From: Elysia marginata
Taxonomy: Eukaryota > Mollusca > Gastropoda > Plakobranchidae
Assembly: GCA_019649035.1 (NCBI GenBank)
Contig: BMAT01007891.1
Span: 484,262 to 520,504, forward strand
Reading direction: 5' to 3'
Length of the DNA: 36,243 bases
In this document: one piece after another, positions 1 through 10,480 of the stretch
Numbering within the stretch: the stretch's first letter is position 1
Layout: the number at the start of each line of letters is the position of its first letter
The notes under the pieces: generated by a model
What the model was told of the DNA's origin: nothing
The model's input: the letters and a program-made list of their open reading frames with translations, nothing else
Database searches by the model: none
Position numbers and translations under genes: made by a program

Positions 1-1273
1 GAAATATGTGTTAGAAATATATGTTAGAAATGTTCACGTTATGTGTCATTACTATTCCTCATATAAAAAGAATAACTATTGCATGGCTCATGTCTATGGC
101 TTTTGTTTTATATGAAATGCAAAATTGTACTCATTTCTGTTTTTTTTTAAACAATAATTTTTGCATCCCTGGTATAAATAACATTATGACTAACGGTTGT
201 TAAGGGACAATGCTGAGGATTATCCTTATTGAAGAATATACTTACTTAAACATTTTCAAAATATCTGTATAGAATTAGATTAGGGTTATAAAGATCTGTT
301 GTGAATTTACCAAACACCCAAGACATTTTGGTTATAAGTGATTTAGTGGGCTTATTTTTGTCAAATTCTGAAAGCCACAATAATCTTGACCCCAGGTAGT
401 GAGGTTGAACCAGGGATAGATTTTGAAGTTTGGAAAAGAATGCTTGTTAGTTATGAAAAAAAAAACCTCAATGTTCAGACATTATAAACTAGAGAGCAAA
501 ATAATAAATTTCTGGATGACTCATTCATACCCGAATCACCTTGACTCCTTACATACTCTAATTTAGAAAAGAACATGTTAAATTATGAGGCATTCTATGA
601 AAGCATTATCCTAGTACTAATCTTGATCGTTTTCTTATTTGTTCTATGATGGGTGCAGCTTTTGGTAAGCTCGTATCTACTCTCAACTTGATTTCATTTT
701 TCTGTGGCCAACTTGCTTTGAGATGAAAAAGATATTCACTGAAACATTTTGTTATCATTATAGTTCTCAGACTGCTGCTTATTGTTGCCTGGGCTTGGAA
801 AATTACCATAAAAATCAGTTAACAGTGCAGCATGAGATAGGTATTGATGAACAGTTGTTTCAAGCCTTTCCTTCATGCTGACTTTGATTTCCTTCTTTTT
901 TCCTTTTTGTGTGGCGTATCTGTGCTGAGTTGACTCTGTTGCAGCTTACACTACCATAACTCAGTGTGCCGTTGGTGTTCCTGCAAAAGAGATTTGAAAA
1001 TGAACATTTCACAAACTTAAAATTTTTCTGCAGGTCTTAACTTCTATTTCATATGTATGTATCGCTCTGTAAAACTGTGTGTAATTTTTTTTGTAGAATC
1101 TCTTTAAACCTAAATTCTAAGGAATACAAAATTACTTAGGTTTAGCCAGGGTGATTTATAGAAATAAGTCATTTAGACGTCAAAAACTTATTGGTTTCAA
1201 GCGGTGTTTTGGTTTATCCACTTTTCATTGAAAAGAATTATACTCTGTGATCTTTGTGCTATTTCTACCTCAG
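1..1273 (+). other. Intron of the kinase gene, no exon recognised
   Basis: This AT-rich stretch lies upstream of the first visible kinase exon. I searched it for a kinase segment ending in a phase-0 donor (a W-S-x-G...L-Y pattern) and found none that convinces. The preceding exon is probably outside the window. Confidence 0.6.
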
Positions 1274-1384
1274 TACCCTGTGGATGGAGCAGACACTCAT
1301 ACTCGAATGGCTCAGAAAGTTTTTGACTGTGACTACCTCCTGCCCAGTAATGTCAGCGACGCAGCCCAGGATGTTATAAACCAG
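1274..1384 (+). CDS. Exon: AGC-like kinase, late C-lobe
   Basis: A 37-codon phase 0/0 exon flanked by a good acceptor (pyrimidine tract then CAG) and donor (CAG|GTAATT). It reads YPVDGADTHTRMAQKVFDCD, then YLLPSNVSDAAQDVINQ. The P-x-x-V-S-x-x-A-x-D-x-I pattern is the kinase helix before the conserved R-L segment. The frame is open throughout and continues perfectly into the next exon. Confidence 0.8.
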
Positions 1385-4300
1385 GTAATTTCTGAACAAC
1401 ATGATTGAAAGATCATCAGCCCATCTTGCGGGTTAATAATATAATTAAAAATGGCATAACGCATTGGACGTTGGGCCATTTTTTCTCAAATGTGAAAAAT
1501 GGAAATGGAAAATCTGAGTAAAAGAGTTATGTCATTCTGATAGATGGGTGTCTGTTTCGAAACTAAAACATGAAATATGCCTTGTTGCTGGGGCAGTGAC
1601 AAGATGTTGTTTTACTCCCATGTCAAAAGGTAAAGTTTATTGTTCTGATCTATTGTTTTGTGGATTATTAGCAGATTATGTCACTCCTTTCTCTTTCATA
1701 TTTCATATGTATGGGCACCTAACTTCATTGCTTTTTAGGAAAATTTAGTACAACATTCATTTAGTAGATAAAGTAGAGTCCAGGTTAGTGTAATGATGCT
1801 TAATATGTAGTACAGAGATTTTAAAATAGGCAGAGTGATGATTTGTTGGATAGAATGGGAATTGACCGGGTTAAACTAGGACCTGATAGGTTGAACAATG
1901 GTTTGAGTGATAAAGTTGTTATTTAATATATAAAATTGGGACTTACTAGTATAATATTGAAAAAATAGGTAAAAACAGTAATTTGATATATATGATATAT
2001 CAAATAGGTAAACAGAAAAAAGTAACTCTCTTGATTTTTATTATAATAAGCAATGGTTCAGTTTCCATTCCAGTTATCTTTTTTTCCTTTTACATTCTAT
2101 TTCTCGAGCAGATTAGTCATAGCATTCTTTTCTGAGATCTATCACACTTGCTGTCTTTTTATTCTTGTATCAGATTCTTACAAAGAGTCCCCACAAGAGA
2201 CTGGGAGATATGTACACATTACAGGATCTTCATTTCTTTCAAGATGTTTTCTTCCCGGACCTGCTAGACAAAAAGGTAAGTCTTTGTACCATACTCAGGT
2301 GCTATACATAAGAGATATTGAGGATTGAATAGTGATGGAACACTTGGACCAACAATATTTGACAAGATGATTTCATCCCCAGAGCAATTAGGAGGGAAAT
2401 GTTCGGTTTGGAGTGTGTTATGAATTATTGAATGAGCTAAACGTAACTTGCGGAAATTCTTCAAAATAAAAACTTACCTTTTACAACATGGATTAAGCTT
2501 TAAATGGAGCTGTGTGATTGTATTATTTTTTGCATAGAAAGTTCTATCTGTCTCTCTTTAAGCTGTTTTTAAGGCCTCTTTATTTTTCAAAGAGTCTTAA
2601 CCTGAGTCTAATTTCACCCTGCACCTAGGCTTCTAGGCTAAAATCAGTCAAACAACCTCACTTGGTAAATACAAGTGTAGAGCTATGTGACCTAAAGGTC
2701 ACACTTGGGTTCAGGTAGCTGAATTTTCTCTTTTTGGTATATGTTTCAAATTAATGTCAACCGAGCTGCATATAGCTCAGGCAGGTAGGAAGGGAATCTG
2801 GCTTATACTTTAACATTTTGTCTCTTTAAATGTCTACCTATTTTTTTCCAGATCAGTCCAATCGATGTTGTTCCGCCAGATTTCTTCCCCATGACAGGAG
2901 AAAGCTGGGCTCCACACCTGCTCACGGAGGAGGAGATGAGAAACTTTGAGCAGGTAAGGCTGGCTGAAGGCTAGAGAACTCTATTGTGGCAGCAATATAT
3001 ATTTGCTCAATAATCGCATAGAAAATATATGCCACTTTAGTTTTTTTTTTTTTTTTTTTGGGGGGACATCTGAATATTTTTGTAACATAGAATTTTAGAC
3101 TTATTATAACTTAGTGTGTATAGAATTGAGAGTAGTGATGTTGTTGACTTATATCTCATGGAAGTTGTGAATCTCAGGTAGCAAAGAATGTCAATTTGGA
3201 ATCTCCACCCTGTGTGATCTATGTAAAAGATGCTTTCAACACTTGTATAGCAATATCATTCTTAACATAGCAGAATAGTCAATATTTACTTTCTTTGCAA
3301 AACCTTGTCAGAATTTTGTGTTTATATTTAGTTAAAAGGTGACATCTTTTCAACAATGTGAAAATTTAGTGAGCTTATTGAAAATCAATGTCTATATCAG
3401 GGATGCCAAATCTCCATGGTTTTTTTTTCTTATGTGGAAAAATATGTTGTTGTGTGCAATTACTATTATTTATCTATGATCAAAACAAGTTTACCATTGC
3501 ACAACTCTTATATTTGATATTTGTTATATGTGATTAGCATTGCTTGGCTCATTTTCCATTTTTTCCCCCACAGTATTTGGCATATCTGGTGTAATATTGT
3601 TCTTTTTCTGATAACATGGTTCAAACGTTTTTTTTTTCCTTTGAATTTTTGTCTATCTAGTTTGATGGAGTAAACAACAACTATAAAGAACCAGTGCATG
3701 GAGCAGCTTACCCCAGGGGTCATCAACGTCAACATTACCAGCCCAACAACCATCAAGCAGGCTCCCGTCACACCTACAAACACAAGGACAATCGCATTCT
3801 TCGACAACAGTCAACCCCAGAGCAGCTGAACTGCGACCCTGATGATAGCTACAGTATTAATGGTAGGGTCATAGATTGGTATCACGACGGGAATCAGCCC
3901 AGAAGTAACCACCACAGCTACCGAGACCAGGACGCTTTTTCTCACATGCACCAAAACAGAGATCCTGATTACCTTGATCGTTCTAATCTCAGTCAAGTGG
4001 CTCACCAATATCAACAGCCCTTTGAAAATGTGAGACACTCTTCCTCTGAGGCAGACAATCTCAGTCACAGGTCATCCAACTATGAGGCATCAAGGCGAAG
4101 GTCCCAAGACCTTATCTCTTACCAAGAGTCTAACAGATCAACAGGATTTTCAGAGTGGGACAGAGAGATGGAGAGACCTGCAGTGCAAAGAAATCAACAT
4201 AATGATACGCAACCCTCCTCTTCATACTACAATAGAAATGGTAGGAGTATAGAATTGGAAGCTACTAGCCCATCTCATTCAGCAATTAGTCCCAGTGCTA

Positions 4301-5316
4301 CCTACAAAACTGTAGAGCCTCCCCCAACGGTCACTCTGAAGGCTCCTACCACCTATGGTTCAGATCATCATAGAACCAAACATAGCTTAAATGACCACAA
4401 ATTTTCAAACCAAACTTTTGGATACCTTGGCCCTGGTCCACCTTACAACGTTGATCCTATCAGATCTAACAATAGCAACAACGGCAGTGCATGTTCACAG
4501 AGACAAATACAAACCAGGGGGCTTGACTCTCACCCAGGCCCTTCTAATTCAAAACCTGTCATGGAATATAAAACAGTTGAAGCTCCACCAACAATAACTC
4601 TACCAACAGGCCCAAACATGAGTGCGCCGCCTGTAGCAACCAGGAGTACCTCACAAGATCGTGTTCAGCCTGGAAACTCGACATTTACTCAATACTCTGG
4701 CCTAGTTGTAACTGCTCCCAAGCAGTACAACACTCCTCCCCCGGTAGCAGCAAAACCTGTTGTTCCTCCAAAACCTCAAAACCCAGTTAGACCTCAGCCG
4801 GCACCTCGGAAATCTTTACAACGCCAAAGCCCTCGGGCTGCCTCCAACTCTGTTCCCTCTAACCAAGCAAGCGTGTCACCCTCGTCTTCTGCTGGACTTA
4901 CTCCAACTTCACAACCCCAGGTACCAAATTCAATTGGAGATTTTACACAACGAACATCAGCTGAATCTTTGTCTTCCACTTCGCATATTGCCAGGGCACC
5001 AATAAGTTTGCCTTATCCTTCCCCTCGTGAAGGTGTGTATACAACAAATGTTCCCCATCCCTTTCAAGGAGCAGCATTGTCATCCTCTGGGTTCAACTCC
5101 TCTTTTGATCAAAATGGTTTCAGGCCAGCTTATTCTCACGGTTCAGATCTATCAAATCAACAAGACGGCAGTATAGAAAGGCCCCTAAATCAATACAGTC
5201 ACGGCAGTATTGAGAACAGATATTCAGACAGAAGCCAAGGATCTGTTAGAAGCCCAACTTCGCAAAGCAATTTCAAGTGGAAGCTTCCAGCCAATGTGGC
5301 ACCTTCGTTTGTGTGA
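1274..5316 (+). CDS. 3' part of an AGC-like Ser/Thr protein kinase gene with a long low-complexity C-tail (4 exons; 5' end outside window)
   Basis: Four exons join in phase 0: 1274-1384, 2174-2275, 2852-2953 and 3661-5316. The first two give the end of a kinase C-lobe: a G-loop-like YPVDGADTH segment, then LLPSNVSDAAQDVINQ, ILTKSPHKRLG and DLHFFQDVFF. This is the usual order of the last kinase helices, with the conserved Arg of the K-R-L-G motif. The third exon resembles an AGC C-tail, with PP and F-D motifs. The ATP-binding lobe and catalytic loop are not in the window, so activity cannot be judged. The last exon adds 551 residues of Ser/Pro/Gln/Asn-rich tail containing an SH3-ligand-like proline run. 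The gene converges on the FGFR gene at the other end. AGC membership is inferred from motif spacing; I do not recognise the subfamily. Confidence 0.75.
1983..2005. repeat. Short AT-rich palindrome
   Basis: TTTGATATAT, ATG, ATATATCAAA forms a perfect 10-bp stem with a 3-base centre. It lies in a kinase intron. Its function is unknown and it may be chance in AT-rich DNA. Confidence 0.5.
2174..2275 (+). CDS. Exon: AGC-like kinase, K-R-L-G segment
   Basis: A 34-codon phase 0/0 exon between TATCAG and GTAAG. It encodes ILTKSPHKRLGDMYTLQDLH followed by FFQDVFFPDLLDKK. The K-R-L-G motif, then H-F-F, then a D-x-x-x-L-x-x-K-K stretch, matches the end of an AGC kinase domain. A longer open frame across this exon in another phase is a shadow. 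Confidence 0.82.
2852..2953 (+). CDS. Exon: kinase C-tail (PP and E-E-E-M segment)
   Basis: A 34-codon phase 0/0 exon after a strong T-rich acceptor (TTTTTTTCCAG) and before CAG|GTAAGG. It encodes ISPIDVVPPDFFPMTGESWA then PHLLTEEEMRNFEQ. The double proline after the kinase domain and the F-E-Q-F-D that spans into the next exon resemble AGC C-tail motifs. That part is inference. Confidence 0.8.
3041..3065. repeat. Homopolymer T/G tract in intron
   Basis: A run of about 19 T is followed directly by 6 G within the last intron of the kinase gene. Runs like this are prone to sequencing and replication slippage. Confidence 0.8.
3661..5316 (+). CDS. Last coding exon: long Ser/Pro/Gln/Asn-rich tail of the kinase
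   Basis: An acceptor CTATCTAG precedes TTTGATGG, which continues the C-tail F-D motif in phase 0. The frame is open for 551 codons to TGA at 5314-5316. The methionine at 3694 is internal and is not a start. The product is polar low-complexity sequence, probably disordered. It contains two related segments, YKTVEPPPTVTL (about 4303-4338) and YKTVEAPPTITL (about 4567-4602). A proline-rich run with PPKPQNPVRPQPAPRK (about 4768-4815) resembles SH3 ligands. A Ser/Gly/Gln stretch follows, and the end is ...APSFV, whose last three residues S-F-V fit a class I PDZ ligand. The DNA is less AT-rich than its surroundings, as expected of coding sequence. Confidence 0.9.
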   Translation, partial: FDGVNNNYKEPVHGAAYPRGHQRQHYQPNNHQAGSRHTYKHKDNRILRQQSTPEQLNCDPDDSYSINGRVIDWYHDGNQPRSNHHSYRDQDAFSHMHQNRDPDYLDRSNLSQVAHQYQQPFENVRHSSSEADNLSHRSSNYEASRRRSQDLISYQESNRSTGFSEWDREMERPAVQRNQHNDTQPSSSYYNRNGRSIELEATSPSHSAISPSATYKTVEPPPTVTLKAPTTYGSDHHRTKHSLNDHKFSNQTFGYLGPGPPYNVDPIRSNNSNNGSACSQRQIQTRGLDSHPGPSNSKPVMEYKTVEAPPTITLPTGPNMSAPPVATRSTSQDRVQPGNSTFTQYSGLVVTAPKQYNTPPPVAAKPVVPPKPQNPVRPQPAPRKSLQRQSPRAASNSVPSNQASVSPSSSAGLTPTSQPQVPNSIGDFTQRTSAESLSSTSHIARAPISLPYPSPREGVYTTNVPHPFQGAALSSSGFNSSFDQNGFRPAYSHGSDLSNQQDGSIERPLNQYSHGSIENRYSDRSQGSVRSPTSQSNFKWKLPANVAPSFV

Positions 5317-5704
5317 TGAAAATAATTTCTTTTTACTGATGCAGTTGAGTTTGAACGTAACTAAATGAATGCAAATGTATTTATCCACCTTTATAAAGCT
5401 GAAAAGTTTTTGAAAGGATTCATGGTTTTCTCATGAAATGCTATACCCTTAACAAAAGAAGCAAAATGAAAATTGTCCTCAGTTTTCCTGAGGCAGATTT
5501 CAGACATTATGAAGTTTTGAATTTATCCAAATGTCTTAAATTTTGTTCTTTTAGATTTTAAAATCAGAGATGCATGTGAGGTTTTCGTTTAAATGACTGT
5601 CCACATGTGGTGTTTGATGTAGAAGCTGAGATGTAGATCATTATTTCATTTAAAAGAAAAGAAGAAACCAACATAACATCTTTGACTTGTATGTATGCAA
5701 CTGC

Positions 5705-5710
5705 AATAAA
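5705..5710 (+). promoter_or_regulatory. Candidate polyadenylation signal AATAAA (proximal)
   Basis: A canonical AATAAA about 390 nt after the kinase stop codon, followed by T/GT-rich sequence. Confidence 0.5.
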
Positions 5711-5891
5711 TCTTGATGTTAGACAGTCTATGTCTTATATCTGTACGTTATCCATTATTTTAAGCTTTGTAGGTGGCTGACAGGTTATGTTCACTAGTAC
5801 AAAATGGTCTCTTTTCTATGTATAAACTGCTTGCATCCCAAAATATGAAGCAAGCCTGAAGTATGCATTTGTATTGGCCATTGTCACCATG

Positions 5892-5897
5892 AATAAA
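5892..5897 (+). promoter_or_regulatory. Candidate polyadenylation signal AATAAA (distal)
   Basis: A second AATAAA about 575 nt after the stop codon. It lies directly before the 52-bp tandem repeat, so cleavage would fall at or inside the first repeat unit. Confidence 0.5.
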
Positions 5898-5915
5898 GAA
5901 AGTATCATTTGACTT

Positions 5916-6118
5916 GAGTTACTGTTACTGTTTTACATTACCTCTGAAGAATGTCAGGCCACTATTTGAGTTACTAAAAGTGTTTTAGATTACCTCTGAA
6001 GAATGTCAGGTTACTATTTAAGTTACTGTTAGTGTTTTACATTACCTCTGAAGAATGTCAGGCTACTACTTAAGTTACTATTAGTGTTTTACATTACCTG
6101 TGAAGAATGTCAAGCTAA
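5916..6118. repeat. 52-bp tandem repeat, about 3.9 copies
   Basis: Units begin at 5916, 5968, 6020 and 6072, each with the core ACATTACCTCTGAAGAATGT (one unit has GATTACC) and an adjoining GTTACT segment. Spacing is exactly 52 bases and the copies differ by a few substitutions. The array lies just after the kinase polyadenylation signal. Confidence 0.93.
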
Positions 6119-6360
6119 AACTATTATGTTTGTTGCAAAAAATTCTCTCACTTACTAAAATTGAATTGTATTGTTTATATTATGACGTTTGTGCACAATT
6201 TTACCTAAAGCTATGAACTGATAAAGAACTTTGACTGGAAGGTTATCAGATGGTTTACAATGAATCAATTTGTATGTTGTTGAGTGGGGCTGTTTAACTC
6301 AACTAGACATCCATGTATAAATATGCACATTTGTTATGGATTATAATTAGTTAAGAGTCT

Positions 6361-6374
6361 GTGGGGGGGGGGGG
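6361..6374. repeat. Poly-G tract
   Basis: A run of about 12 G in AT-rich non-coding DNA. It is a possible slippage site, with no other role visible. Confidence 0.8.
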
Positions 6375-6600
6375 GTCAAGAGCAGTTAAATCAATATCAA
6401 AAGACCTCTGTTTTGCCACATTAGTTTTAATTTATGAAAACGAAATACTTTGCTCTTCTTTTGAGATGAATGTTTTGGCTAAATAATTGATGATTAGAAT
6501 TTTTTCACTGCCATCTCATATTGTATGTAATTTGTACAATTAGTAAATATATTGCAAAGCTAACATTTATAAAGCTGTTTTAGAAAAGGACACAATCTAA

Positions 6601-7914
6601 TACTCATAGGTGCCACTTTTCTGTTAAGTAGCGGAGATTCCTCTATGTTGCTACCTTTCCAACTTTTTTGGGCTATCTGCAACTGTCACCCGATGTTCAA
6701 GCAGATTTCTGCTATCACCTATACAAACTGAGGACATACACATGACAAGGTTGCTGTCTATAAAATTAATTCTATTTTACCCTGATAGAGTATAAAAAGA
6801 GGATACCATGTCAGACATGTCGGAGAAACCTGTGGTAAACCAACTTTTTCTCTTAAGGATAACCTGCATAACAATCCAATTTGCGAAGTTATAGCGGAGG
6901 TTGATGGGAATTGCTTGAACCAGAAAATGAAAAATGAACCTGTGCTGGTTAGGCTTAGAACAACAGAATACAAAAGTTTAAAGTTCTTGTTAAGCAAAAG
7001 CAGTAGTAAATTTGTAATCTAGGCCTATCGATAGGTAACAGTTTGCGAACGCCTAATCTAGTGCAAATAATGATATTTGTAAATCTTTTTTGTTCTAACC
7101 TCTATCGTCTAGTCTGGAATAAATTTGTCAAACAATGAGGAACTTTAAAGGAAGGTTACAGGGTGCACTGAACGTCACTTCCTTAGTTATGATCGCAGCC
7201 CAGATTTTTTAAAAACAAAACAATTAAAAAATGGCTCAAGAGACTTCTTTGATAAAAGGCATCAGGTTTTGGTGAATGCTTACACATAAAGATATGTTAA
7301 GCTGCATGTGTTCATAACACCAGGGCTTTTCATTTCTATGGAAATCACATGTAATGTTTTCCAGTCAAATAGATGCAGTGCTAGCAAATTGTCTTAACCC
7401 TTTCGTGACGTAGGTTCTGTCAATTGCCATGACGTGGCAGTTTTTGGTTAGGGAAGGGATTATTTGTATATTGTTAACATTGCTGAACTCCAATTATATT
7501 GTCAGAATTCAAATAACTCAGCCTTAAATATCCCTCTTACGCAAAGCAAAACATGACGTACATTGTATGACTAAGTGTCATAGGGAACAGAAAAACCTGC
7601 TGATTTGAAGACATACAACATACGTCGTGTCTGCATCTTGTCACAACAGATAGGGCCTACGTTATATGTAACGAAGGGGTTAAGATAAAATGAATTATAG
7701 GGTTGGAGATTAATTCCCTGTTATGGCGAATGCATTCAAGTATTAAATAAGAAGTAAATTGCTGCCCGACTACGCTTTAAAATGGCTTCTTTTGCAGGGT
7801 AATTTTCAAAAAATTTCCAGGGACATATGCTCTCGCCTTTGATAGTCTTGTCATCCGTTAATGCCAGTAAAAAGTTCATCCTTTTTGAAAATTACAAAGT
7901 GGCACCTATGAATA
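6601..7914. mobile_element. Putative DNA transposon with 19-bp terminal inverted repeats (non-autonomous)
   Basis: The left end TACTCATAGGTGCCACTTT (6601-6619) matches the reverse complement of the right end (7896-7914) at 18 of 19 positions. The ends are 1.3 kb apart. No transposase-like frame lies inside, so the element would be non-autonomous. No target-site duplication is obvious, so the superfamily is undecided. It contains the TTAA-bounded element at 7394-7683. Confidence 0.6.
7394..7683. mobile_element. piggyBac-like MITE, TTAA-bounded, 290 bp
   Basis: It is bounded on both sides by TTAA. The left end reads TTAACCCTTTCGTGAC. The right end, read on the other strand, is TTAACCCCTTCGTTAC. 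TTAA target duplication with C-rich termini is the hallmark of piggyBac-type elements. The interior (284 bp) has several TGACGTA/TACGTC-like segments and no coding potential. It is nested inside the inverted-repeat element 6601-7914. Confidence 0.7.
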
Positions 7915-8129
7915 CTGTGGCTGCCTCAGGAAGTAAGACAAAAGTAATTAAGTTTTTTAATCAGTTTTAGATCCCCTAAGCTTCCTGAGTATTTTTATTC
8001 AGGAACTAGACAAAAGTGAAAAGAAAAACTTAGAAATTTTTAAAGGCAAGAGATATTTTCAGGGGTTGTGTACTTTTGACTTGCGCAACATTTACAGTTT
8101 ATCATATATTTGATACCAATGGTTTATTT

Positions 8130-8830
8130 TTAATCTGTTCATGCCGCGCCATTTGTGCCGCTTCTATCCCTCTGTATGCTAGTTTTTGCAGGTGACTTTC
8201 TAATGACTGCACAGAATTTTAGGTGTTTTTGAAAAATCATATACATAAAACTTATAGTATCATATAAGATAATTTATAGACAAAGGTGGACAAGTAGTTT
8301 GTTTACACATTTGCGCATCTGCATAGTTACTGCAGCAACAAAACCAACATGGCCAACAGTTTAAAAAATATGATGACTGAGTGTGTGCATTTTCTTCTTT
8401 TTAAATTGAATTTACTTGTAACATTTTCTCAGTTAAGTAACTCTAAGCCATAATGACCAAGATCTAAGTATCTATCGTCATTGTCATAATTGTCATCATC
8501 TTCCTTGAAGCTGAGTATAGATCTAGACTTTCTAGCAACAACCTTTGTGAAAACTACTCTCGGAAACTCATAAAACAGCTGTAGTTTAAAAAATATACTT
8601 AGGAAGTAATATAACTAGTATAATTTATGACTCAGACTGTCAGTTATATTTTAAAGAGACAGTGACTTGTAAGCACACTGTTTTTTTTGTTTTTTTTTAC
8701 AAAATGTGGGGATCACTCAAAGCCTTGGGGATGGCGTGAAGGGGTGTAAGTGCTATCAAACTCTTGGTATTTGGGGTGATGTGAAGTGTTGTAACTAGGC
8801 CCTCACTCCATCACAGCATGAAAAGGTTAA
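8130..8830. mobile_element. piggyBac-like non-autonomous element, TTAA-bounded, about 700 bp
   Basis: The left end TTAATCTGTTCATGCCGCG matches the reverse complement of the right end, TTAACCTTTTCATGCTGTG, at about 14 of 19 positions. The ends are flush with TTAA on both sides. No open frame of note lies inside. The terminal pattern resembles the elements at 7394, 15565 and 23226. Confidence 0.55.
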
Positions 8831-10305
8831 CCTTTAAGTTGAAGCCCTGACATCCTGATTTTTAATGAACCTATACCTGGCCTCCTGAGTAAAAATATGT
8901 AGTTATTAGGTTGTCTTTGTAACAGACCATGAATATCATCAAAATTTAATAGTACTTCAGCCACTGAAAAAAGTTATTTATGCAGATGCTAAGTCCTTTC
9001 AGTTCCGGATTCGGGTTGACTCTGTTTTGGTGTAAATTTTGTTTAATTTATTAACAAAAAAAGCTCTATTCAATAAAACATGGGTGCAGACATGTTTTTT
9101 TTTTACTTCTGCACTGATGTAAATAAAATCTGCCTGTATGATCAATTGAAAATAAACCTCTATTTACCTGTAATATACTGCGGCCTAGCGGTGCTCAGTA
9201 ATATAAGCCTTCTGCCGGTTAAGTGGTGTTACAAATTTAAAAGAATAAGATCTGTCCAGCTGTGAGACTTGCCGTTTTACTCTATTGCCAGGCTCTTTTG
9301 TCATGGTTGATTTAGTATAAGCCTGTAAAAATGGACTTATATATGACTTAATTTATTATGTTTAAAACAGTCCGAAACAGGTGCCTTCCCGCCCTTAATG
9401 TTAGAAATTTCCCGCCCCCTTGGTATATAAGAGAATAAATTGATCAAATGTATTTATGTCTGACATATTGATTTTCATTTTAATGTTAATTTTTAGCTTA
9501 AGCTAGCTTTTTTTTCTAATGCCTCACATTAGGTGATTTGAAGATCTGATATTTATATTTTAATAATCTTCTACAAAGGTTGTGGCATGGCAAATTGCTG
9601 TATGTTTTCCCAAAAATTTATGTAATATATTTTTAAAAAAATTTTTAACACAGCTCTTTGACTCAAAGTGTAAATATTCTCTATGAGGAAGTGGTTTTGG
9701 AATTTGTAAGGAAGATCAGATAAATTTTTAAAAAATGATCACATTTTTTTAAAAACAAAGATACACTTTTTTAAGGTCACCAGCATGTCCTGGGCCCAAA
9801 TTTTGATAAATGCTTTTCGAATTGTATGTTATCAGGGTATGTCATTACATTCACCAATTTCTATTTTGTAACCAGGGTATTGAATAAGTTAACATATTTC
9901 CTCTAATACACCATGTTTCCTTAAAGTGACCCATAGATAGCGTAGCATTCCCCTAGATACTAGGAATCCTTTTTAAAAACTTCATCCTCAAAATTAGTTT
10001 GAACTCTTTCCATGCTCAAGGGGTTTCTCAGTTTTTGCAGAGCCTATTTTTTTTAATTTTTTAGCTTATACAAAAGAGTAAGGGTATAATACATGTATAT
10101 CATAGGGTGTCTGTATTGGCCAATACTGAATGTGGACATTATAAATCAAAATGAAGGGCATTGATTAGGCTTAAACAGCTGAGCTATTTATAAGACTACA
10201 CTTTTTTGTGTGTTTGGGTTGGGAGGGCAATACTGTTTTAACAATATATTTTGAATTGGCTCAACAAAAGCTGCCTATATCCTGGATTTACTTTGGATGG
10301 GCATA
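8831..10305. other. Non-coding AT-rich stretch
   Basis: No gene, RNA or repeat array is recognised here. The only open frames are short and look like chance. T exceeds A on the plus strand by eye. Confidence 0.6.
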
Positions 10306-10310
10306 GAAAG

Positions 10311-10480
10311 ATTTGAACCACGAGTAGCTACTGTCGCTACCACCACCGCTGCTGAATTGACTTTCACTACTGCTGCTGCTTCGTAGCTGACACTCATTCA
10401 CTGCTATTTCTACAACTAGTGGTACTGCTGCTTCATTCTTCAAGTTCTCGTAGCTTCTAACAGGCTTCTACTACTTCTGC
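10311..10480. repeat. Degenerate trinucleotide (ACY/CTG-type) tract
   Basis: Imperfect runs of ACC, GCT, ACT and CTG triplets (for example CTACCACCACCGCTGCTG, then CACTACTGCTGCTGCTTCG) appear through about 170 bp. They do not sit in a long open frame, so I read this as a decayed microsatellite and not as coding sequence. Confidence 0.55.

Larger units (their letters stand above)
5317..5915 (+). other. 3' UTR of the kinase gene
   Basis: This AT-rich sequence follows the TGA stop and contains two canonical AATAAA signals, at 5705 and 5892. No further open frame continues the protein. The end is inferred from the second signal; a much longer 3' UTR using distal sites cannot be excluded. Confidence 0.6.

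Noticed and set aside
21-203. Open frame with W-L-M-S-M-A-F-V-L-Y-E-M, loosely like a kinase W-S-x-G-x-x-L-Y-E-M helix
   Set aside because: No acceptor/donor pair puts it in phase with the exon at 1274, and the rest of the frame is Phe/Ile/Cys-rich like intron noise.
908-1020. Plus-strand reading with C-K-R-D-L-K-M-N, resembling the kinase H-R-D-L-K-x-x-N loop
   Set aside because: The catalytic loop should lie far upstream of the exon at 1274 with a DFG/APE exon between. The His is missing, and no donor follows in a fitting phase.
2053-2328. 91-codon plus-strand frame covering the exon at 2174-2275
   Set aside because: It is in a different phase from the joined kinase exons; the real frame there reads ILTKSPHKRLG.
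3508-4068. Minus-strand frames opposite the last kinase exon
   Set aside because: They are shadows of the strong plus-strand coding frame and show no domain.
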